Notes under the pieces: model-generated
Databases searched by the model: none
Seen by the model: only the letters and a program-made list of their open reading frames with translations
What the model was told of the DNA's origin: nothing
Program-made: the position numbers and the translations under genes
Part shown: positions 15,549 to 24,294 of the stretch, one piece after another
How positions within the stretch are numbered: the stretch's first letter is position 1
How the letters are laid out: every line of letters starts with the position of its first letter
Source of the DNA: Roseobacter sinensis
GTDB taxonomy: Bacteria > Pseudomonadota > Alphaproteobacteria > Rhodobacterales > Rhodobacteraceae
Direction of reading: 5' to 3'
Length of the DNA: 64,000 nt
Assembly (NCBI RefSeq): GCF_025755255.1
Contig: NZ_JALIEB010000004.1
Span: forward strand, 62,001-126,000

Positions 15549-15575
15549 GGAATAATTGGCGGTCCGTCCCGTTGT
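15549..15575 (+). promoter_or_regulatory. ECF-type promoter of SLC13 carrier gene
   Basis: GGAATA (15549-15554), a 15-bp spacer and CGTTGT (15570-15575), 36 bp ahead of the carrier ATG at 15612. The upstream half is nearly identical to the subtilase promoter. Confidence 0.72.
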
Positions 15576-15611
15576 CCGTCCATCGCGCAACCTCTTTCGG
15601 AAGGACATGTT

Positions 15612-17306
15612 ATGACCGGCCTCGCTCTCTCCCCGACATTTGGGACCATCTGCCCACTGACGCGGACGGAGCTGCTTGCCCTTCCGCTGGCCGCCACGGC
15701 GGCGCTCCTGCTCTGGAGCGCGCCCGACGCGCTGGCCCCTGCGGGCCGCATGGCCCTTACGATCACCGTGCTGGCCATCCTCGGCTGGACGATGACGCGC
15801 GTGCCGGATTCTCTCGTGGCGATCTCGGCGGCGCTGGGGCTGGTGCTCACCGGCACCGTCCCCGAACCAAAGCTTTTTGCAGCGCTCGGGCGCGAGCTTG
15901 TCTGGCTTCTGGTGAGCGCCTTCGTGATCGCTTCGATCCTGAAATCGAGCGGGCTGATGGAGCATCTCGTCGGCCGGGCGCTGGTTCCGTTTCGCAGTTT
16001 TGCGGCGATGGCCTATGCGCTCACCTGCCTGATCGCATCGACCGCCTTCTTTATCCCGTCGACCTCAGGACGCGCCGCGCTCTTGTTGCCGGTCTTCCTA
16101 GCGGTCTCCAGTCAGGTGCCGGACCCGCGGCTTGTCCGCCCGCTTGCGCTGCTCTTTCCAACGGTGATCCTGCTCTCGGCGGGCAGCTCTTTGCTGGGCG
16201 CAGGCGCGCATCTGATTGCGGTCGATGCCATCGCAGCGGCGGGCGGTCCGAAGATCGGCTATCTGGAGTGGATTCTGCTCGGACTGCCGGTCTCGCTCGT
16301 CTCCTGCCTGCTGGCCACCGCACTGATCCTCCGGCTCTTTACGCCCGCGGAGCTGTGCCACACGCCCCTGACGCTTGCACCTCCGACGGATCCGCTGACC
16401 GTTCGGCAGAAGCGGCTGGCGCTGGTTCTGGTTGCGCTGCTTGCACTTTGGACGACAACCGACTTGCACGGTCTTTCGATTGTGGTGATCTCGCTCGGCG
16501 GCGCATTGGTGTTGTTGTCGCGACCGTTCACGGACCGGAAGACGAAGGAGATCTTCCGCGATGTCGATATGGAGCTGATCCTCTATCTCACCGCGACGAT
16601 TGTGATCGCGGATGCGGTGATCGGCACCGGGGTGGACAAATGGCTGGCCGATGGTCTGCTCGGCGTTCTGCCCGAGGCACTGGTCCGAAACCGGGTGATC
16701 GCGGTGATGGTGATGACCGGCGTTGCCGTGCTCTGCCATCTGGTGATTACGTCGCGCAGCGCGCGGGCCGCCGTGCTGATCCCCGCCGTGGCGCTGCCCA
16801 TTGCAGCCTTCGGACACGACCCGGCGCTCATCGTGATGGTCGCTGTTCTTGGCACGGGGTTCTGCCAGACCATGATGGCGAGTGCGAAACCTGTCGCGAT
16901 CTACGGCTCGCTCGATCAGCCCACATTTACCCAGCAGGATCTGTTCCGCCTGGCTCTGCCGCTGATGCCGGCGGTTGCAGGTCCGCTGTGCCTCGTTGCG
17001 CTGACCCTCTGGCCTGCACAGCTTGATCGGCCGATGCCCACAGCGACAGCGTTCAACGTCGTGCAGCCTGCGATGGCCGAGCCGGTCGCAGCTGGTCGCG
17101 CAGCCACGATCCCGACGGCAAGCCTGCGGCCCGTGATGCGTCCGGTGCAACCGCAGCCGGTGGCTGCAACAGCAAGCACCGTTCGACCCCGGCAGGGCAG
17201 CGGCGTCTCGCACCACCTTGAACAGCTGGAAGCGGACCTCTCCACCGTCGCCCGTGGTGTGAATCGCGGCATGCGCCGTCTGGGCGATCAACTCGGGCTG
17301 CGGTAG
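15612..17306 (+). CDS. SLC13/DASS-family anion transporter
   Basis: 564 residues and about 11-12 membrane helices. Repeat-type hairpins appear in SSGLMEHLVGRALVPF and in the motif STAFFIPSTSGRAALLLPVF, which resembles the substrate loop SNTATAA/SNT of DASS carriers. A second hairpin lies around LVITSRSARAAVLIPA. These carriers move dicarboxylates, sulfate or related anions with Na+ (family knowledge). After about residue 475 there is an unusual hydrophilic Ala/Pro-rich tail of about 90 residues ending in a short amphipathic helix (HHLEQLEADLSTVARGVNRG). An ECF-type promoter precedes it. Confidence 0.82.
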   Translation: MTGLALSPTFGTICPLTRTELLALPLAATAALLLWSAPDALAPAGRMALTITVLAILGWTMTRVPDSLVAISAALGLVLTGTVPEPKLFAALGRELVWLLVSAFVIASILKSSGLMEHLVGRALVPFRSFAAMAYALTCLIASTAFFIPSTSGRAALLLPVFLAVSSQVPDPRLVRPLALLFPTVILLSAGSSLLGAGAHLIAVDAIAAAGGPKIGYLEWILLGLPVSLVSCLLATALILRLFTPAELCHTPLTLAPPTDPLTVRQKRLALVLVALLALWTTTDLHGLSIVVISLGGALVLLSRPFTDRKTKEIFRDVDMELILYLTATIVIADAVIGTGVDKWLADGLLGVLPEALVRNRVIAVMVMTGVAVLCHLVITSRSARAAVLIPAVALPIAAFGHDPALIVMVAVLGTGFCQTMMASAKPVAIYGSLDQPTFTQQDLFRLALPLMPAVAGPLCLVALTLWPAQLDRPMPTATAFNVVQPAMAEPVAAGRAATIPTASLRPVMRPVQPQPVAATASTVRPRQGSGVSHHLEQLEADLSTVARGVNRGMRRLGDQLGLR

Positions 17307-17348
17307 GCGGCGAAACCCCGCCGGACAGGCAGATAATATGTCGGGCGG

Positions 17349-17375
17349 GGAATAAACACGCGCCCTCACCGTTCT
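17349..17375 (+). promoter_or_regulatory. ECF-type promoter of glycerate kinase gene
   Basis: GGAATA (17349-17354), a 15-bp spacer and CGTTCT (17370-17375), 33 bp ahead of the ATG at 17409. Confidence 0.7.
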
Positions 17376-17408
17376 CCTTTTGTGACACGAATACAAGGAG
17401 ATAAGAAA

Positions 17409-18560
17409 ATGACTTTCACGATCTTGGTTGCGCCATCCGGCTTCAAGGAATCGCTTTCGGTTGATGACGTCACCCGCGCTATCAGTAAGGGCGTCCGCAG
17501 CGCGCTGCCCGCCGCCCGGGTGCTCGAAGCGCCGATGGTCGATGGCGGCGAAGGCTTTACGCAAGCGCTTGTGAACGCCACCGGGGGAAGGCTGCACGAG
17601 GCCACGGTCACCGGCCCGGTCGGTGCCCCGGTCTCATCCTTCTTCGGGATCATGGGCGGGCCGGGCCCCCGGACCGCGGTGCTTGAAATGGCGGCGGCAG
17701 CGGGGCTGAGCCTCGTGCCCAAGACCATGCGCGATCCCGGGCGCACAACCAGCTACGGTGTGGGCGAGTTGATCCTGCGCGCCCTCGATCAGGGCGTGGA
17801 CCGGATCCTTGTTGGGTGCGGGGACAGTGGCATCAACGATGGCGGCGCTGGCATGGCACAGGCGCTCGGCGCGCGTCTTCTCGACTGTGCGGGCGAAGAG
17901 ATCGGACTAGGCGGGTACGAGCTGTCGCGGCTCAGCCACATCGACACCAGCGGGCTTGATCCGCGGCTCGCTCAGGTCACGATCGACGTCGCCGTGAATT
18001 GGCACAATGTCCTGCTGGGGCCTAAAGGGGTCGCTCGCGTGTTCGGGCCGCAGAAGGGCGCATCACCCGAGCAGGTCGATGCGCTGGAGGCGGGGCTTGC
18101 GCGCTACGCTTCGGTCATTCGCGCGCAGACAGGCCTCGATCTGGCGCATGCAAATGGCTCCGGCGCGTCCGGCGGGCTGGGAACAGGTCTCGTCGCCTTT
18201 GCCGGGGCGACGTTGCACCCGCGGTTTGATGTGGTGATGCAGTATCTGAGGTTTGACGAGATGCTGGCCGAGGCCGACCTCGTGATTACGGCCGAGGGGT
18301 CGTTGGACGGCCAGTCACCCTACGGCAAGGTGCCCTGTGAGGTGGCGCGCCGCGCGAGAGAGCGGGGCATCCAGACCATCGCGCTGGCCGGCACCCTGGG
18401 CAAGGGTGTGCGGGAGACGCTGGACAATGGGATCGACGCCTTTGCCTCGATCATCAAACGCCCCTGTTCGCTCGACGAGGCGATCCACAAGGGGGAGAAG
18501 CTGCTGCGCCGCGCGGCCGAGGATGCGATGCGCATGATGATCGTCGGCATGCGCTTGTAG
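17409..18560 (+). CDS. Glycerate 2-kinase (GarK/GlxK family)
   Basis: 383 residues, the normal size for the GarK/GlxK family. Motifs are APSGFKESLS at the N-terminus, PMVDGGEGF near 46 and ILVGCGDSGINDGGAGMAQALG near 137, the glycine-rich nucleotide or substrate loop. It phosphorylates D-glycerate with ATP, feeding lower glycolysis or the serine pathway. ATG 17409 follows AAGGAGATAAGAAA, a good ribosome site; the longer reading from 17382 has none. It is preceded by an ECF-type promoter, unusual for a central carbon enzyme. Glycerate could also come from the mannosylglycerate-type hydrolase at 59309. Confidence 0.9.
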   Translation: MTFTILVAPSGFKESLSVDDVTRAISKGVRSALPAARVLEAPMVDGGEGFTQALVNATGGRLHEATVTGPVGAPVSSFFGIMGGPGPRTAVLEMAAAAGLSLVPKTMRDPGRTTSYGVGELILRALDQGVDRILVGCGDSGINDGGAGMAQALGARLLDCAGEEIGLGGYELSRLSHIDTSGLDPRLAQVTIDVAVNWHNVLLGPKGVARVFGPQKGASPEQVDALEAGLARYASVIRAQTGLDLAHANGSGASGGLGTGLVAFAGATLHPRFDVVMQYLRFDEMLAEADLVITAEGSLDGQSPYGKVPCEVARRARERGIQTIALAGTLGKGVRETLDNGIDAFASIIKRPCSLDEAIHKGEKLLRRAAEDAMRMMIVGMRL

Positions 18561-18613
18561 GGTCGGGATATGACCGCCCGCGCCGCCTGAGGCACATCCG
18601 CAGAACCCCCCAG

Positions 18614-18650
18614 GCCGCCAGCGATCCGCATCCGGGGTCGCTGGCGGTTC
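18614..18650. terminator. Terminator-like hairpin after glycerate kinase
   Basis: A 10-bp stem CCGCCAGCGA/TCGCTGGCGG (18615-18624 with 18639-18648) is followed by a short T-containing run. The rest of 18561-18792 shows no gene. Confidence 0.6.
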
Positions 18651-18792
18651 TTCGGCGCAGATCCCGGCCCAAGGCGCGCGCGAATGCGGTCCCGCGAGAA
18701 ATCACGCTTTCCCGACCTCGACATGATCGGCTAAGCCTGCGGCTGGGAACAGTCCCGCGCCGCAGCCGACATCGCAGAGAGGTCCCCAGGAT

Positions 18793-19743
18793 ATGATGCC
18801 GCCCCTTGAGAGCCACTCGACCCATGACGCGGAGGATGATCCGCGCAACGCCAGCCTGCAGATTTTCCTGAACGGCAGCCTGGTCCCCCGCGAGGAGGCC
18901 CGCGTCTCGGTCTACGATTCCGGCTTCATGCTGGGTGACGGCATGTGGGAGGGGTTGCGAATGTACGATGGGGTATGGGCCTTCTTTGATGCGCATATGG
19001 ATCGGCTGTTCGACTCCTGTAAAGCCGTGTCGCTGGAGATCGGGATGAGCCGGGACGAGATCCGACGGGCTCTGGACGCCACGGCGGCTGCGAATGGCAT
19101 GACAACCGATGCGCATTGTCGCTTCATGGTCACGCGCGGGGTGAAGGCCAAACCGTTCCAGCACCCCGGCCTCAGCCGATCCGGGCCCACGGTGGTTGCG
19201 ATCGTCGAGCACTCGAAGCCCGTGGACAGCCTACAGAGCCGGGGCATCCGTTTGGCGACCGTGCCGCAGGTGCGCGGCCTGCCGATGTCTCAGGATGCGA
19301 AATACAACAGCCATTCCAAGCTGAACTGTGTGATCGCCTGCTTGCAGGCCGAGCAGGCCGGTGCCGACGAGGCGCTGATGCTGGACCCACATGGGTTCGT
19401 CAACACGACCAACGCGTGCAACTTCTTCATCGTGCGCCGCGGCGAGGTTTGGACCTCGACGGGCGACTACTGCATGAACGGCGTGACCCGGCAGAAGGTG
19501 ATTGACCTGTGCCATGCAAACGGCATCCCGGTGCGCGAGAAAAACTTCTCGCTCTACGAGGCCTACGGCGCCGAGGAAGCCTTTCTGACCGGCACGTTCG
19601 GGGCGCAGACACCGGTGGCCGAAATCGATGGCAAACCTGTTGGTGAGGGCATCGGCGCGGGACCGGTCACGTGCCGCATCCGTGCGCTCTACAAGGACCT
19701 GGTGGCGCGCCATGTGGCCGAGATAAAGGCGACCGGGACCTGA
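18793..19743 (+). CDS. Class IV PLP-dependent aminotransferase
   Basis: 316 residues, fold type IV. The N-terminal domain has FLNGSLVPREEARVSVYDSGFMLGDGMWEG, and the Schiff-base lysine is K176 in NSHSKLNCV. Further motifs are DEALMLDPHGFVNTTNACNFF and the late EAFLTGTFG. The family holds branched-chain aminotransferase, D-amino-acid aminotransferase and aminodeoxychorismate lyase. The motif EAF(L)TGTFG and the overall length favour an ilvE- or DAAT-like aminotransferase over the lyase, but the substrate is not set. The start could be ATG 18793 or 18796. It stands alone after glycerate kinase. Confidence 0.85.
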   Translation: MMPPLESHSTHDAEDDPRNASLQIFLNGSLVPREEARVSVYDSGFMLGDGMWEGLRMYDGVWAFFDAHMDRLFDSCKAVSLEIGMSRDEIRRALDATAAANGMTTDAHCRFMVTRGVKAKPFQHPGLSRSGPTVVAIVEHSKPVDSLQSRGIRLATVPQVRGLPMSQDAKYNSHSKLNCVIACLQAEQAGADEALMLDPHGFVNTTNACNFFIVRRGEVWTSTGDYCMNGVTRQKVIDLCHANGIPVREKNFSLYEAYGAEEAFLTGTFGAQTPVAEIDGKPVGEGIGAGPVTCRIRALYKDLVARHVAEIKATGT

Positions 19744-19766
19744 CAGGGCACAGGCGACGGACAGCT

Positions 19767-20630
19767 CTATGCCACGGGTTGGGGCTCGACCAGCTGTTCC
19801 TTCAGAACAGCGGCCAGTGTCTTGACCTCGGACGATGCGGTCTTTGGATCGCAATAGAGCGACAGGGCCACGTCCTTGAGCGGGGGCAGCTCCAGCCTGT
19901 GGCCCAGATCGACCAGCGGAGGGGTCACCGCGGTGGCCGGCATCACCGTGACCGCGAGACCGGCGAGCACGAAGGCCCGCACACCGATTGGATGCGGGCT
20001 CAGGTGTGCCAGATATCCGACGCGCCCGGTCCGGTCCAGCGCTTCGAAGGCATAGCCGCGCAAGTCCCGACCATCGGTGAGAAAGACGAGCGGGACGTCC
20101 CCCGTCGTTGTGCCCGGGACCTCGTCGGTGCCCACCCAGACCAGCGCCGTCGCTTCCACGAACTCACGGCCCGGACGGCGCCCTTGATCCATCATGAAGG
20201 CCATGTCGATCTCGCCCGCGTCCAGCAGCGCGAGCAGGGCATCGCTGCGTTCGCATTGGATGTGGATCTGCACGTCCGGTTCAAGTGCCGCGAAGCTTTG
20301 CAAGGCCTTGGTGACCGCGGACATGGCGAGGGTCACGGTGGTGCCCAGCCGAACGCGGCGGGGCGTGCGAGCTGCCCGGACAGCCCTGATCGCCTCGTCG
20401 GAGAGCCCGAGGATTCGGCGTGCATAGACGACAAAGGCTTCGCCTTCGGCCGTCAGTGACATCGCCCTCCCGCGGCCCCGATTGAAGAGCGCGCAGCCCA
20501 ATTCCTCCTCCAGCTTGCGGATATGCGCGCTGACGGCGGATTGAACCGTGTTGCGCCGATCCGCGGCGGCGGAGAAGTTCAGCGTTTCGGCGGCGACCAC
20601 AAAGCTTTCAAGGGCGTTCAAATCTTTCAT
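19767..20630 (-). CDS. LysR-family transcriptional regulator
   Basis: 287 residues. The N-terminal helix-turn-helix reads LNALESFVVAAETLNFSAAADRRNTVQSAVSAHIRKLEEELGC in sense, the classical LysR pattern. A periplasmic-binding-like effector domain follows from about residue 90. ATG 20630 is chosen because it begins the DNA-binding domain at residue 1; longer readings extend across the divergent promoter. It is transcribed away from a TauE-type exporter gene, its probable target. A 19-bp inverted repeat in the shared promoter is a likely binding site. Confidence 0.9.
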   Translation of the reverse strand: MKDLNALESFVVAAETLNFSAAADRRNTVQSAVSAHIRKLEEELGCALFNRGRGRAMSLTAEGEAFVVYARRILGLSDEAIRAVRAARTPRRVRLGTTVTLAMSAVTKALQSFAALEPDVQIHIQCERSDALLALLDAGEIDMAFMMDQGRRPGREFVEATALVWVGTDEVPGTTTGDVPLVFLTDGRDLRGYAFEALDRTGRVGYLAHLSPHPIGVRAFVLAGLAVTVMPATAVTPPLVDLGHRLELPPLKDVALSLYCDPKTASSEVKTLAAVLKEQLVEPQPVA

Positions 20631-20641
20631 TGATCTGAATT

Positions 20642-20660
20642 TACGATTTTTTCTATCGTA
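20642..20660. promoter_or_regulatory. Candidate LysR operator
   Basis: TACGAT (20642-20647) and ATCGTA (20655-20660) are separated by 7 bp of mainly T. The site is in the 91-bp gap between the LysR gene and the TauE gene and fits a LysR-type dyad. Confidence 0.55.
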
Positions 20661-20721
20661 GAAAACCGTTTTTGGTATTCCAGCCGATTGCTTAGGTCGA
20701 AAGCATGGCATGGAGACCTCG

Positions 20722-21501
20722 ATGGATCTGAGCACCTCCTTCTATCTCGTTGCAGGCGCGGCAGTTCTGATCACCGGACTGTCGAAAAGTGGATTTGGCG
20801 GTGGGCTTGGCGTGATGTCGGTGCCTTTGATGAGCCTCTACATCCCGCCCCAACTCGCCGTTGCAATCCTGATGCCGGTCTTGCTTGCGATGGATGTGAT
20901 CGTCGTTTGGAAGTATCGGATGCTCTGGAACGGGCGGGTGGTCGGGATGTTGCTGCCGGGCGCGGCGGTCGGGCTGATCGCAGGTGGTATCACGTTCCAG
21001 TGGATGAGTGCCGATGTGATCCGCTTTGCCATTGGCGTGTTGGCGGTTCTCTTCGTGGCGCAGTTCGCCGTGAGCCGATGGCGCGCAAGGCCCGTGACGC
21101 GGTCTCGGCCCGGCACCGTGTTCGCCCTCGGCGCGCTGTCCGGTTTCGCCAGCTTTGTCGCCCATGCGGGCGGGCCGCCGGTCAAGGGCATTCTTCTGCG
21201 CCAGGACATGGAGAAATCGGTTTTCGTCGGGACCAACACGATGTTCTTCTTCGTCATGAATGCGGTCAAGACGGTTGCGTACGGTTTGATGGGCCAATTC
21301 ACAAGCGACACTCTTGCGGTCAGCCTCACGCTGGCGCCGATGCTCTTTCTTGGTATTGGGTTGGGCCTTTGCCTGCACCACGCGATCGCGCCAGCGGTCT
21401 TCACCCGGCTGGTCTATGGATTCTTGCTGCTGGCGGGCATCAAGCTGCTGTTTGACAGCGCTGGTCCCATCTGGCGCGACCTTGCCGTCCTGCCGGTTTA
21501 G
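20722..21501 (+). CDS. TauE/SafE-family (TSUP) membrane exporter
   Basis: 259 residues with about eight membrane helices and the family repeats: ITGLSKSGFGGGLGVMSVPLM near the N-terminus and GFASFVAHAGGPPVKGILL midway. TSUP proteins carry sulfite, sulfonates, sulfoacetate or organic acids (family knowledge). ATG 20722 is preferred, since GGAGA stands 6-7 nt before it; ATG 20710 is in frame with no clear site. The divergent LysR gene likely controls it. The substrate is unknown. Confidence 0.87.
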   Translation: MDLSTSFYLVAGAAVLITGLSKSGFGGGLGVMSVPLMSLYIPPQLAVAILMPVLLAMDVIVVWKYRMLWNGRVVGMLLPGAAVGLIAGGITFQWMSADVIRFAIGVLAVLFVAQFAVSRWRARPVTRSRPGTVFALGALSGFASFVAHAGGPPVKGILLRQDMEKSVFVGTNTMFFFVMNAVKTVAYGLMGQFTSDTLAVSLTLAPMLFLGIGLGLCLHHAIAPAVFTRLVYGFLLLAGIKLLFDSAGPIWRDLAVLPV

Positions 21502-21829
21502 TGCGCCCTGTCTGACGGTGAGTCGTCCGAGCGGCGACAGCTGCGGCTGGGCCAATGTATGCGCCTGTGGGGGTGCGAAAACTGTGCTGAATACGCGCCC
21601 GAGGTTCGACGCGATCGCGCCGTAACAGCGCGGTACAATCTCTTATTTTCAATGTGATAGGTAGATACCACACGGACCTCGGTTGCGCGTCGAACGCTTC
21701 AGGTGCCATGGGTTCGGACAACGCCTGCCACTCCCGATTGCTGGGCCGGAGACGTCCGCTCGCTTGACGGGAAACGCAGGGCTGTGTCACCATCCACACA
21801 TTGTTTGAGCTATTTTTAGGCGTTTTCAG
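21502..21829. other. Intergenic region without recognised content
   Basis: 328 bp between the TauE gene and a lipoprotein gene. I see no convincing coding frame, RNA structure or operator. The segment near 21640-21670 is locally AT-rich and could hold the lipoprotein promoter. Confidence 0.5.
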
Positions 21830-22642
21830 ATGGTCGATATTCGTCGATGGGCCACGTTGCTGGTCTGCATTCTTGCAATCGGATGCACCGTTCCCGGATC
21901 AGCTGCATTTCAGGACTATGCGGAATCCTATGACGCTGCGCGCGAGGCGTCGCTCCAAGTTGTGGATGCCTACAACCAATACGACAAGATGTCCCGGCGC
22001 CGGCAAACGGACCCTGCAACCTTCGATCCGGACTTTGCTGATGTCTACGCGCCGACGGCACTGTCGCCGATCAGCCTGACCATCACGGAAGGGTTTGCAG
22101 CGGCCACGACCTTCAACGAGGTGCTGGCGCGCTATGCGGACAACGACACGCTGCGCTTGCAGAAGGACGAGATCGAACGACTCAACGCCGCATCGGCAAA
22201 TACCGCCACGCTGGTTGCCGGGCCCGGTGCGGGTGGCCAGGTGCGCGCGGTGATCGGTGCGACCCAGGTGCTGGCAAACCTCTCGCAGGCGCGTGCTGAC
22301 CGGGACGCCTTTGTGCGAAACGTGCGGGAGAACACCGCGACGGTCGATGCTTTCCTGAAGATTATCCGGGATGACACGGCCGACATGTACCAGACCGCGC
22401 GGCTCGCCACGGCCCTCTCGGGTGGCAGCGTTGAAAAGCTCGAAACCTTCCGGGGCATGTTGGCGACCTGGGTTCTGCTGATTGATCAGACGCGCAAGGA
22501 CCTGGATATCCTCAGACTTCGGGTCGAGGCGGGGGCGGATGGGCAGAGCGGGCTGAGCCTGCTTTCGGAGTCGGCAGTCCGGATTGACCGGCACGTCACC
22601 GATATCGACGCGGCCTACACGGCCCTCGTGGGTGTTTTTTAA
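21830..22642 (+). CDS. Predicted lipoprotein, unknown function
   Basis: 270 residues. The N-terminal leader ends in a lipobox with C19 (ILAIGC), so it is probably a lipid-anchored envelope protein. The remainder is largely helical with several heptad-like stretches, such as LRLQKDEIERLNAASANTA and TRKDLDILRLRVEAG, so coiled-coil packing is likely. No enzyme motif is seen. It is followed 35 nt later by a cell-wall hydrolase gene, which suggests a joint role at the peptidoglycan or outer membrane. I do not recognise the family. Confidence 0.7.
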   Translation: MVDIRRWATLLVCILAIGCTVPGSAAFQDYAESYDAAREASLQVVDAYNQYDKMSRRRQTDPATFDPDFADVYAPTALSPISLTITEGFAAATTFNEVLARYADNDTLRLQKDEIERLNAASANTATLVAGPGAGGQVRAVIGATQVLANLSQARADRDAFVRNVRENTATVDAFLKIIRDDTADMYQTARLATALSGGSVEKLETFRGMLATWVLLIDQTRKDLDILRLRVEAGADGQSGLSLLSESAVRIDRHVTDIDAAYTALVGVF

Positions 22643-22677
22643 GGCGATTTTAAAGGGGTGACTTTGGGGGAAGGGCA

Positions 22678-24225
22678 ATGTCAGAGAATCCGTATCGGTC
22701 TGAAATCACGCAGATCACAACCGCCATCATCGACTTGCAGATGGAGCTTGCTGCGCGCAGCGGGGCCGAGCGCGAGCAGCTCCAGCAGGAACTGAACGCC
22801 AAGAGCGAGGTTGCGATCAAGCTGAAGGCCCAGTCCGACGCCTGGCGCCAAGGCCGGCTCACCCAGGCGGTCACCGCCTTGCAGGAGCTGGCCGCATCGG
22901 AATTGGCGAAGCAGGCGCGGGTCGTGGCCCGTCTCAGGCGCATGCTGGAGAGCCAGGGCGTGCCGCAGCAGCCCTCAGCCCAGCCGGAGGCGACGCAAAC
23001 CCCACCGCCTGCTGCACCCATCACACCTGCCGCCCCGGCAAGCGGTGATCATCTTCGCATCGACATCACGCCGCAGGACTTCGACGCGCTGGCCCGTGTT
23101 GCGCAAAGCGAAGTGGGCCACTTTGGAAAGTACGGCAACGACCAGCTGACAGGCGGCCTGGGCGCGGTCGTCGAAACGGTCCTGAACCGCGTCGCTCACA
23201 AGGCCTTTCCCGAGAGCATTCAAGCAGTGGTTGATCAGCCATTCCAGTTCTCCGCGATCAATGCCACGGGGAGCTGGTCCGGTCTGAAGCCGGCCGAGGC
23301 GCAGGTCGCCGGGATCGTGCGCGACTATCTGCAGGGTCGCGTGAATGGGCGCAGCGGTCTGCTGGGCGGGGCCACGCATTTTCTCAACCCCTTCCTGTCG
23401 TCCATGACGGCCCTGTCGCAGTGGGGCAACCACGTGGTGGCGAATGCGGTCGCGATCTTCGGCGATGAGAGCCGGGAGGACGTGCATTATCATGGCTTCG
23501 CACCGGGAACACCGCTGCCGCGCCCCTATACCATCCATTTCGAAGGCGGCTCCCCGGTGTTCGACGCGCGTGGCGCGGCACCCGGTGCAATCCAGGCCAA
23601 AGGCCTGCGCGCGGGGCTGATCGCGACCCTGACCGCAGAGCTTGCGCGGTTCGACAATGGCAAGCACAAGGAACACGAAGAGACGCATTTCGCACGCATC
23701 GGTGATTATTGGACCGTACTGGGATTGCCCTATCACGGTCGCTCCGTTGTCACCTTCGCTGATGGCAGCACCGGTAATCCGGCCTGGTCGGCCGCTTTCA
23801 TCAGCTGGGTGATCTCCCAGCAGGCGGTAAGCGCGCAGCGCTTCAAGGGCGCGCAGGCCCATTGGAAGTATGTCGAGGACATCGTCGAAAACCGCCTCGA
23901 CTCTCCGCTCTTCGAAGTGATGGATCCGCGGCTCTATCCGCCGCGGCCCGGAGACATCGTGCACTATGGCCGAGGGACGGCCTCGCGCTTCGACCTTCCC
24001 GCCGCGCTCGATCACCTGAAGATCGACGGCTACTACCCCTCGCACTCCGATTTCGTCACCGATGTGGATCTGGACGAGGGGGTGATCACGACCGTCGGCG
24101 GCAATGTGGAGAATTCCGTCAAGGCAAAGCGACCAAGCGTTGACGGAAACGGGCTGTTGAACCCGCGGCGCCAGCGCGGAGAGGACTACCCCTGGATTGC
24201 GGTGCTGCGCTTGCGGGATGCCTGA
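22678..24225 (+). CDS. Cell wall hydrolase: SleB-like domain fused to DUF2272
   Basis: 515 residues. An N-terminal helical coiled coil (about 1-95) is followed by a Pro/Ala linker (about 96-122). The SleB/Hydrolase_2 domain has ALARVAQSEVGHFG with the catalytic-type Glu and AVVETVLNRVAH (about 135-265). A C-terminal DUF2272 module carries WSAAFISWV and RPGDIVHYGR. No standard signal peptide is visible. SleB domains cleave peptidoglycan as lytic transglycosylases or amidases, while DUF2272 resembles NlpC/P60-like peptidases (family knowledge). The combination suggests a two-activity wall enzyme, perhaps phage- or secretion-derived. It follows the lipoprotein gene in one probable operon. Confidence 0.8.
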   Translation: MSENPYRSEITQITTAIIDLQMELAARSGAEREQLQQELNAKSEVAIKLKAQSDAWRQGRLTQAVTALQELAASELAKQARVVARLRRMLESQGVPQQPSAQPEATQTPPPAAPITPAAPASGDHLRIDITPQDFDALARVAQSEVGHFGKYGNDQLTGGLGAVVETVLNRVAHKAFPESIQAVVDQPFQFSAINATGSWSGLKPAEAQVAGIVRDYLQGRVNGRSGLLGGATHFLNPFLSSMTALSQWGNHVVANAVAIFGDESREDVHYHGFAPGTPLPRPYTIHFEGGSPVFDARGAAPGAIQAKGLRAGLIATLTAELARFDNGKHKEHEETHFARIGDYWTVLGLPYHGRSVVTFADGSTGNPAWSAAFISWVISQQAVSAQRFKGAQAHWKYVEDIVENRLDSPLFEVMDPRLYPPRPGDIVHYGRGTASRFDLPAALDHLKIDGYYPSHSDFVTDVDLDEGVITTVGGNVENSVKAKRPSVDGNGLLNPRRQRGEDYPWIAVLRLRDA

Positions 24226-24280
24226 CAGCGTCGTCTGATGCGGCTTGGATGATCGGCGCACGACGCGGAGCCAAGCGAGT

Positions 24281-24294
24281 TTGATCTATGTCAA
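24281..24294. promoter_or_regulatory. Fnr/FnrL-type box upstream of bchE
   Basis: TTGAT (24281-24285), CTAT, GTCAA (24290-24294) matches the Fnr consensus TTGAT-N4-ATCAA at 9 of 10 bases. It overlaps the distal PpsR-like site. FnrL control of bchE is known in Rhodobacter sphaeroides. Confidence 0.65.

Noticed and set aside
15433-15611. Possible small gene between subtilase and SLC13 carrier
   Set aside because: No start with a ribosome site and no conserved-looking frame; the segment is accounted for by the ECF-type promoter.
20671-20676. Extra GGAATA-like match on the minus strand near the LysR promoter
   Set aside because: No CGTT at 15-16 bp spacing, so it does not fit the ECF set.
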